Assembly (NCBI GenBank): GCA_037176705.1
Contig: CM073907.1
Span: 9,641,001-9,705,000 of the forward strand
Direction: 5' to 3'
Source: Molossus alvarezi
Taxonomy: Eukaryota > Chordata > Mammalia > Chiroptera > Molossidae
Length of the DNA: 64,000 bases
Numbering within the stretch: position 1 is the stretch's first letter; the number at the start of each line of letters is the position of its first letter. Positions 56,521 to 64,000 of the stretch are shown piece by piece. Position numbers and translations under genes: made by a program. Under the pieces are notes generated by a model. That model had not been told where the DNA came from, searched no databases, and saw only the letters and a program-made list of their open reading frames with translations.

Positions 56521-57202
56521 TTTTTTTTGGGGGGGGGAAATACTTCAAATGCTATTTTATTTATTTTTATTAATTTGGCTTTTATTATTTTTAAAAATTA
56601 ATTAATTTATATTTGTTACAGATGTTTCTCCTTTTCCCCCACTGATTCCCCCCTTCCTCTCCTTCCCCACCCTGTCCCAGCTTTGTTGTCCATGTCCACT
56701 GTTCATGCATACATGCATATAAGTTCTGTGGTTTATCTCTCCCCCCTACCCCCTCTTCTGGGGATTGGCAGTCTGTACCCCACTTCTACATCTCTGGGAC
56801 TACCTCATTCCTCAGACTGTTATGTTCATTATATTCCACAAATAAGTGAGATCATATGATACTTGTCTTTCTATGTTTGGCTTGTTTTGCTTAGGATGAT
56901 ACTTTCCAGGTCCCTCCATGTTGTCTCAAAGGATAAGAAATCTTTCTGTCTTACAGCTGCGTAGTACTCCACTGTGTATATGTACAACAGCTTTTTTATC
57001 CATTCGTCTACTGATGGACACTTGGGCTGTTTCCAGATCTTAGCTATTGTAAATAGTGCTGCTATGAACATGGGGGTACATATATTCTTTCTGATTGGTG
57101 TTTCAGGCTTCTTAAGGTATATTCCTAGAAGTGGGATCACTGGGTCAAATGGCAGTTCAATTTTTAATTTTTTGAGGTAACACCATATTGTTTCCCATAG
57201 TG
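56521..57202 (-). mobile_element. 5'-truncated L1 with extra 3' sequence
   Basis: Reverse L1 holding the ORF2 C-terminal coding end and 3' UTR, very similar to the end of the complete L1 (its 5' break corresponds to about 53846 there). Beyond the L1 3' end (about 56605) there are about 75 bp of non-L1 AT-rich text and a G9 run before the terminal T8 at 56521, which may be a 3' transduction. It sits inside a SINE with a perfect 16-bp duplication. Confidence 0.95.
56871..57202 (-). pseudogene. L1 ORF2 C-terminal remnant
   Basis: Open reverse frame encoding the last part of ORF2 after the Cys/His motif ([20 protein letters not shown] and onward to RDLESIILS), then it loses the frame before the usual end. 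It differs from the ORF2 at 50392-54217 by a limited number of substitutions by eye. Non-functional truncation. Confidence 0.9.
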
Positions 57203-57245
57203 GGCAACTGATCAATCTCTTCCTCTCAAATCAATTAAAAAAATG

Positions 57246-58369
57246 TCCTTGGGTGAGAATTAAAATATATATATATATATATTTTTTTCTATGTTTACCA
57301 CCATTTAAGTTTTCCTTTGTTTTTCTGTTTACTCCTGCACCTTTAATTTTCTTTTCTCCTATTTGACTACTGTGGAGTTTAATAGAAATTGACAAAGACA
57401 AAAAACAGGAAAGGAGTTGAAATGCAAAGTAAATTTCACTCATTTTTAGGTCAGATATAATGTACACAGAGCAGAGCTATTTAGGCATATTTGTGATAGT
57501 TTGGGTTGAAAGGTTTTTGGTCTGTCCCTTTTTCTTTCTGAACTTCAGGTACTGGGAAATTTCCACCCAGTCCCGAAATGTTGTAAATTCTGAAGATGCA
57601 GGACATCCAACAGATAATCAGTTCATCTTAATAATTTAGGCAATGGCTTGTTCATTGGAAATACAGACCCATGTAAATAAAAGATTTCATTGGATCAGCC
57701 TGTCACGGGAGTCTCTTTCTACAATGTCTGCTTCACAAAGGAGAGAGAAAGTCATGTAGAGTCAAAGCTTCCTCCATCCCTTCTTTTCAGATGGCAAAGG
57801 CATTGACCTGAGGTTGTTGGTCTCGGTCCCTGAGTACGAAGCCAGGGAGTTGGAAGAGCTGGTTCTGATTAACCTATATGGAGAACCCAATGCAAATGCT
57901 ATTAAAAACTCATTGAATGGTATAGGTACTGATTACTTACCCAGGGAGTTCTAAGTAAATCGAAGCAAATTGCCTGAGATTTAATTTAACAAACATTTAC
58001 CATGCATCTGCTCACAGAGCTGTGCTCTGAGCTAAAGGAGACGGGCAGGTAAACCGGGGAGGCTGCCTTTCAGGGGCCCACCCTCTGGTCCTGACCCACC
58101 CATCAACCCTCCAGCAAAAGTATGTATCTTCACTCATAGCTTGAGAACACTTGACCCCCTTGGGGAAAATTGTTAAGGGCTCATGGCATTCAGCTAGAGA
58201 CCTAGAGCGCAGCCGAGCCCACCATGATGGAGTGTATGGAACACCAGGAAAAAAGACTGATTTCTTGAAAGACACGGACCTGGGTCTTCAACAGGCAGAT
58301 ACTGGAGGGAGGAACTTTCCAAGCAAGAGAAGAGGAGTTGAGTAATACTAAAAATGAGCACCAGTGATG
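57246..58369. other. Unique sequence
   Basis: A (TA)n patch lies at 57267-57282. Frames such as 58012-58275 minus have no recognised domain. Confidence 0.4.
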
Positions 58370-58525
58370 GCATGGTTCTGCGATCTTTCCGTGTAATAAC
58401 CCTCACATCACCTCTGTGAATAGATATGGAGACAATTTCCATTTTACAAATGAGGAGCATAAAGCACAGAGAGGTTAAGTAACTTGCCCATGGCCACCCA
58501 GCTAGAAAATAAGGAAATGAGGTGC
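58370..58525 (-). repeat. MIR fragment (ancient SINE)
   Basis: 'ataaccctcacatcacctct', 'ccattttacaaatgaggagc' and 'agagaggttaagtaacttgc' are a good reverse MIR match. Confidence 0.75.
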
Positions 58526-58530
58526 TAACA

Positions 58531-59014
58531 TTTTTTTTTCTTCAATTTTTATTAATTTATTTTTGTTACAGATGCTTCTCCTTTTTACCCCCTAGACACC
58601 TTCCTCCCCATCCTGCTCCTCCCACCCCCCAGCATTGTTGTCTATGTTCATTGGTTACTCGTACGTGCATATAAATTCTTTGGTTTATCTCATCCATTCC
58701 CCCACCCCCTCCTCTGATGTCTGTCAGTCTGAACAGTACTCCTTTCTATGTCTCTGGGTCTATTTTGTTCATCAGCTTATTTTGTTCATTGTATTCCACA
58801 AATAAGTGAGATCAATTCTCTAATTGGCTAATTTCACTCGGTATAATACTCTCCATGTCCCTCCATGTTGTCTCAAAGGACAAGAGATCTTTCTTTCTTA
58901 CAGCTGCATAGTATTCCATTGTGTACATGTACCACAGCTTTTTGATCCATTCATCTACTGATGGACACTTGGGCTGTTTCCAGATCTTAGATATTGTACA
59001 TAGTGCTGCTATGA
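58531..59014 (-). mobile_element. 5'-truncated L1 3' end
   Basis: Reverse copy from a T run at 58531 through 3' UTR to the ORF2 C-terminal region ('tgctgctatgaa'). Similar family to the complete L1 but more diverged. No clear duplication found. Confidence 0.9.
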
Positions 59015-59235
59015 AGATCCCAAAGTTGTCCGGATGGTTTCATAAGGAGCAAACCAGCTGTTGCAGATTCTGAATACACCCGTGCTTGGAGGAAGGAGTC
59101 TTTAATATACTGAAGATGCTGTTTCCGGCTTTGGGGGTCACTGTAGATATGGAAAATTGGTGCGGAAGACACTGGACTACTAAGCAGACAATGGCAGGAC
59201 TGAGACACTGAATTCCTAATAATTCAGAGCAGCCC
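59015..59235. other. Short unique spacer
   Basis: Nothing recognised. Confidence 0.35.
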
Positions 59236-59248
59236 ATCACTAGCATTT

Positions 59249-59465
59249 ATTTTTATTTTTTCTTTATTGACATTAGAGAGAGAGGAAGGGAGAGGGAGAG
59301 AGAGATAGAAACACTGATGAGAGAGAACATCGATTGGCCACCTCCTGCATGCTCCCCACCGGGGATTTGGCCCACAACCTGAACATGTGCCCTGACCAGG
59401 ATTTGAACTGGTGACCTCTTGGTGTATGGTCAACGCTCAAGCACTGAGCCACACCGGCCAGGCGG
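59249..59465 (-). repeat. VES-type SINE with duplication
   Basis: Reverse copy flanked by 'atcactagcattt' (59236-59248) and 'atcactaacattt' (59466-59478). Confidence 0.95.
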
Positions 59466-59478
59466 ATCACTAACATTT

Positions 59479-60694
59479 TTAAATACAGAAGCAACACGCC
59501 CACATCTGATTAGTGATTCGTTTGTGAAAAATAATTCTGCGGGTCCATGTGAAGTCTCTGTGAACCAGGTGAGCTCCGCCTGAGTATGCAAGAGAAAGCA
59601 TCCTAACCGCTCACCTGATGCTCAAGTCACCCCCACAGTGAACGTATAAGTTTCACAGGCGGAAAAAATAAAAACCTATTTACAAAAAATATGACGCTTT
59701 GCATTTGACAGGAAAGTAAAGGGACTCCAGGAAGTTTTGAAGACAGTCACCTCTCTTTCATAAGTCCTTGTGGCTGCTAAGTGGGGTTCAGCAATATTCT
59801 TTATCAGGTTTGCATTCAAGTAGCACTAAAATCTATGCAGGTAGGAATTAAATAGTATCTGAGTTTAATTAAAATTATAAAAAAGGAGAAGAATGGTTGG
59901 TAGACTGCTCGACTGCATTTTAACCAGTAACCTCAGACCCTCATTAGAAATTCCTTTCATATCTTTTCTGTGCAATGGCTTAATCTGACGTGAGTCTGCG
60001 AGCCAGGGCTTGGGGGCTGGTGTTAATTCCGCCTTCGATCTTGGTTTGTATGGGGACTGGCGGCGCTGATTGACCGCGCTGAAGCTGGGATCCCATGACC
60101 TTGCGGGGATTTTCATGTGAGGTGTTAATTGAGAGGGTGGGTTAATCTTTGAGCATCATTGTCCCCAAGCTCTGGGCAAAGTTGGTGCCTCGTTTCCTTA
60201 CTCCACAGTACATCTGATCCCCAACCTTGCCCCTCCATGACAATTTCATAAGCGCACAGCAAACTCTCTCTGGATAAATTTGTTGGGGGGAACTAAGCCC
60301 TTGGCCCTCTTGTTTGACTTCATGAGCTTGTTTTTGTGCCCAGCTCAAAAGGGAGAAGAGTGTCTGGCTGAATTATATTCAGGGCCTCCTTACAGACAGA
60401 TAAATGCGCACGCAGGTCGGATCTGGGCTTCTCCGTCCTGGCCCTCCGCCTGCGGCGGCCCCTCCCCTCCCCAGCCTGGTTCAGTCTCTCAGCCAAGAGA
60501 AGAAAAGACCCGTCCAGGGAGCGCCCAGCAGCATCAAACACAAGGAAGCAGGAGGCAAGTTTTCAATGGGATTCCATCGGGGTGCTGAGCAAATGCAATT
60601 TTTTTTTTTTTTTTTTTTTTGAGAACTCCTGCGCAGAATGCCCGGGATAATTAGCAAAGCAAGGAGACAACACAGGGGATAGGACTTCTGCAAT
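59479..60694. other. Unique sequence with two CpG clusters
   Basis: No gene or repeat recognised. Nine CpG lie in 59989-60105 and about nine in 60407-60521, against very few in surrounding unique DNA. A T run of 21 lies at 60600-60620. Confidence 0.5.
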
Positions 60695-60721
60695 CACACA
60701 CCACACACACACACACACACT
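60695..60721 (+). repeat. (CA)n microsatellite
   Basis: Short CA run with one interruption. Confidence 0.9.
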
Positions 60722-61442
60722 CACGAGGTTGCATTTGCCACTTGTGTGATGCACCAAAAAGACAGACGATCACTCTTGCTTTTGAAAAATAAATAATGAA
60801 TGACCCTTGTTTTTTTTTTCTTCTTTCTCTTTCTTTCCACGTGTGATTGTACAAGCCTGTCATTTCCTCTCCAGGAGTAAATTTTTTACTGGAGGCAGGC
60901 TCAATGTGGTCTGGCTGACCTTAAAAATGACTCCCAAGTGAACGGGATGGTAGTTTAAGGGAGCAAAAGTACTGGTGTGGTCACAGACACGTGGGGAAAG
61001 TCGGTGACTTAAAAAAAAAAAAAAAGATGATAAAACCACCAAAATGTTGACATGTGACGCATTTCTCTTATTTGTTTCATTACACCGGCTACAGAAGAGT
61101 TTAATTACAATGCGCCATCGGGCAGCCACAGGCCCCGCCCAGGGGCTGAGTGGGGGAGGGGAGGGGTTGTGGCCATGGCTGATCACACAATGGGTCACTG
61201 TGCCTCCCCAGTGGCATGCCCCCTCCATCGCCTTGCCTGACTCCCAGGTTGCAGAAAGAAGCAGGGGAAGGCCCAGGCTACCTCACACAGGTTGTGAGGG
61301 TCCCCAGCCATCACCGGGATAAGACATTCACTGCTTCACAAGGATGAGCGTCTCCCCCTACCCCAGCTTCTGCCTGAATCCTGGCCCCCTATTCAGCCTG
61401 GCTTTTTAGATTATTTACAATGCTACAGTTCATCAATATGAG
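60722..61442. other. Unique sequence
   Basis: Poly(A) of 15 near 61011-61025. Nothing else recognised. Confidence 0.4.

Positions 61443-61473
<31 letters not shown>
61443..61473 (+). repeat. (ACA)n microsatellite
   Basis: About ten trinucleotide units. Confidence 0.95.
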
Positions 61474-64000
61474 AAACAAGAAGAAAGGAAAAGAAAGAAA
61501 GAAAAAACCGAACCCAACTCTGTTGCTTAAATAAGTTCATTTGCCAAGGATATTGATCAAGTCATATTCGTCGTCCTCTTATTAATAAGTTAATGACTTT
61601 AACATTTAAAGACGTTTCATGGTTCTGATAACAAAACTAACCTTTGGCCGGCACAAATGGACTGATTCAACACCCTGAAAGCTGGTCATGCCCGAAAGAA
61701 ATTCCTCAGTGTCCAAATTCCTCCAAAACACCAGGATTAGTGACTGGAGAAAGTTTCTGTTTCTTGCCAGACGCATTGCACAATTCCCTGTGATGAGTCC
61801 TTTTTATTTATTTATTTTCTCCTAAACCTGTGGGCTCTTCAAACATATAATCATAACCTTTCTCTTTAGTAGACTTTGACTCCCCTGCACACTAAGAACT
61901 TGGGTGTAATGTACGGAGCTACGTGTTTGACTCCAGCCAGAGTGATGGTGTAGGAGACCAGGCTGAGCTCACTTTCACTTTGGTCACTGGGTATGCATTT
62001 GCATTAAAATAAAATAAAATAAACCTACAGCTCATCAACCATGCAGTCAGCCTCACCACCTAGGCTGCTAGGGCAGAGCCACAGGACAGATGAGTCTCCA
62101 AACATTCATTTCCATCACTGACTCCAAGTTTCCGAAGGCTGCCGTGGCGGCCCACCAGTGAAAATTTTCCTTTGGCTTCAGGAAGAGAAAGGTTTACAGA
62201 GGCCGGGTAAACAGCCTTGGCCTACGCACAAAGGGGAGAAAGACGGAGAGCCAACGTTGGAGGGAAATTGAGGATATGACAGAGGCCACTGTGAGTTCAA
62301 GCAAGATTTGGCCTGCAGAATGCAAGAAAAAATTCCCTGGTGACAGGTGCCATCTTGTGGGTCATTCTGCCTCTCTGCCTCCTGCCACTTTTTATAACAA
62401 GAACAGATAAACGAGGACTAGATTCTTGGGGGCTTAGAATTGGAAAAGTAATTCAAAGAGATAGGAGTAGAGTTGGCTGTGGGCTTTCAACGATGCTGCA
62501 AGCATGAGACATTTTGCTTTTTAGTAGGGAGTACTATTAAGAAATTTAAAGACACATATAGAAGAAACAAAGGCATGCTGGCATAACTAACAATTTCTCT
62601 TTCAAATATAGGACATTGTTTCTGGGCATCCTGAAATGCTTGCTTCTTTAGCGACATAACCAAAATAAGTTCTTGCTCAGTCAAGTCCCGGACCCCAAAA
62701 CGATGTGAATGAAAATGTGTCACTTCCAAGAAAGCATTCCTAACATCTGTGAGATCTTCTGTCTAGCATATTTCTCTGAGAAATGACCTTTGAACTGGCT
62801 CCCAGGTAATAGACAGGTCCACAAAAAAAAAAAAAGATTTCATTCTTTTCTCTTGGACTATGAAATCATAAAGAATCAATAACATTAAGCAAATGAGAGG
62901 TTGGCATTAACAATAGAGGTTATGCTTCATTTTCTTTTTTCTTTTTCACTGTGAAGGTCCTTTTGGTTTTTAGCACTTTTATAGGCAGTCACATTGTAGA
63001 AAGAGACAAGAAGAGACATATGTCTCTGGGATGTGATAATGGATAAAACACTTCGGGTTCAGCCCCAATATCTAGGGTACAACATGCCCAAAATGAACCA
63101 TTTCGCTTTACAGCAAAGTATTTTCTTCCTAATAAAATTACTTCTGAAACAGAGGTCCCCATCTCTGCGTGGTCTCAGTCAATACCATTTTATTATATTT
63201 AATACAACTTTGCCTTCACGCACGCATAAAGAAAATATCTCATTATTTCGTAGACAATCGCATTTGGGCTGTAAATTTCATTGCCGTGTACTTCAGCCCC
63301 CAGTACAGGGTCTGTGTTTCCTGTTTCTTGTGTTGCAAAGGACAAATTAACTTAATAATAAGCTATGGTGAACCTTTCTATTAGCTTGGTTCAGAGGCAA
63401 ATCACTAAGTACCTGTGAGACTAGATTCACAGGTCTAGCCTGCCTTCTGTATGGTTCCAGGTCTTTATAAGACCCAGGGATATCCTCCTGACCATGGGAT
63501 CATGCTGAATCATTACAGGATTTCTCAGCAAAACATTTGGGTCCTATTCTGCCCCCCCCCCCTAATTTTTTTCACTGGTGTGTAATTCTTGAAATAGAAC
63601 CTGGGTAGTCTTTTCTAATTCTTCACGGCAAATTTTGGACCTTTTAAGAAGGGGTCATGAGAACTTCAAGAAAGAGTCCTAAAAACAGGCTGATATTATC
63701 ATGGTCCTTTCTTACATCTTGGTCCTACCAGCTCCAGCCCCCACATTCTGGAAGAATCTCTAACAGACCCAGGGAGACTGTTCTATTAGGAACCAGCTCC
63801 GTGACCCCAACCCCAGCAGGGACCAGAATCTGGCTTTGCCCAGGGTGAATGTGTGTCTCTGTCGCCCAGAATTCCAGCATCAGACAAGGGGCATAGGCTG
63901 GGGGCCTCTATCTTTTGAACTTCTCCACTGGTTCCCCCAAAACAACTCCAAGAAAGACAGGAGTCAGCTTCTGAAAGCATCCCAGGCATCTTTAAACACA
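61474..64000. other. Unique sequence to the window end
   Basis: No gene, young repeat or RNA gene recognised. An (AAATA)n patch lies near 62006-62022 and a C run near 63553-63562. Confidence 0.45.

Noticed and set aside
1..64000. DNA transposons, Helitrons, LTR retroviruses or CRISPR arrays
   Set aside because: I looked for terminal inverted repeats, LTR pairs, retroviral gag/pol motifs and regular spacers and recognised none; a database search could still reveal old fragments.

Overview
This is a mammalian genomic window, almost certainly from a bat of the suborder Yangochiroptera. About 23 copies of a tRNA-derived SINE of the VES type are scattered on both strands. They share the A-box-like text 'gtggctcagtggttgagc', the B-box-like text 'ggttcgattcc', a body ending 'gcatgcaggaggcggcc', a CT-rich stretch and an 'aaaatcaataaa' tail. 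No young piggyBac, hAT, Mariner or Helitron copy was recognised, so I do not assign a family. I found no host protein-coding gene and no structural RNA gene. The window looks intergenic, or possibly intronic to a very large gene.

Layout. 1-15.5 kb: unique sequence with many SINEs, a reverse-strand ORF1-only L1 derivative (2905-5123) nested in a SINE tail, old L1 pieces (9.1-9.6 kb and 11.8-12.8 kb) and faint MIR/L2 traces. 15.5-28 kb: AT-rich and nearly free of young repeats, with one old L1 3' end at 18.7-19.1 kb and an odd local tandem repeat at 17.0 kb. 28-45 kb: SINEs, microsatellites, MIR/L2 and older repeats. 45.3-54.5 kb: a retrotransposon cluster with a second ORF1-only element (45409-48375, itself split by a SINE) followed by a complete-length L1 (48634-54496) flanked by a perfect 9-bp target-site duplication. 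54.5-59.5 kb: more SINEs and two 5'-truncated reverse L1s, one splitting a SINE. 59.5-64 kb: unique sequence with two small CpG clusters near 60.0-60.5 kb.

Functional reading. The coding capacity is retrotransposon-derived. The L1 has an open ORF1 (293 aa). Its ORF2 is complete (about 1,274 codons) except for one extra A in a homopolymer. The ORF1-only elements have an L1-type 5' UTR, ORF1 and 3' UTR but lack nearly all of ORF2, with the same junction in both copies, so they form a lineage of the half-L1 (HAL1) type that would depend on reverse transcriptase supplied by L1s. The SINEs would depend on the same machinery. The most interesting signals are this HAL1-like lineage, one copy of which keeps a full 306-codon ORF1; paired one-heptad length differences in its coiled coil; and ETS/YY1-like motifs at its 5' end. 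All family assignments are by eye, without a database search.
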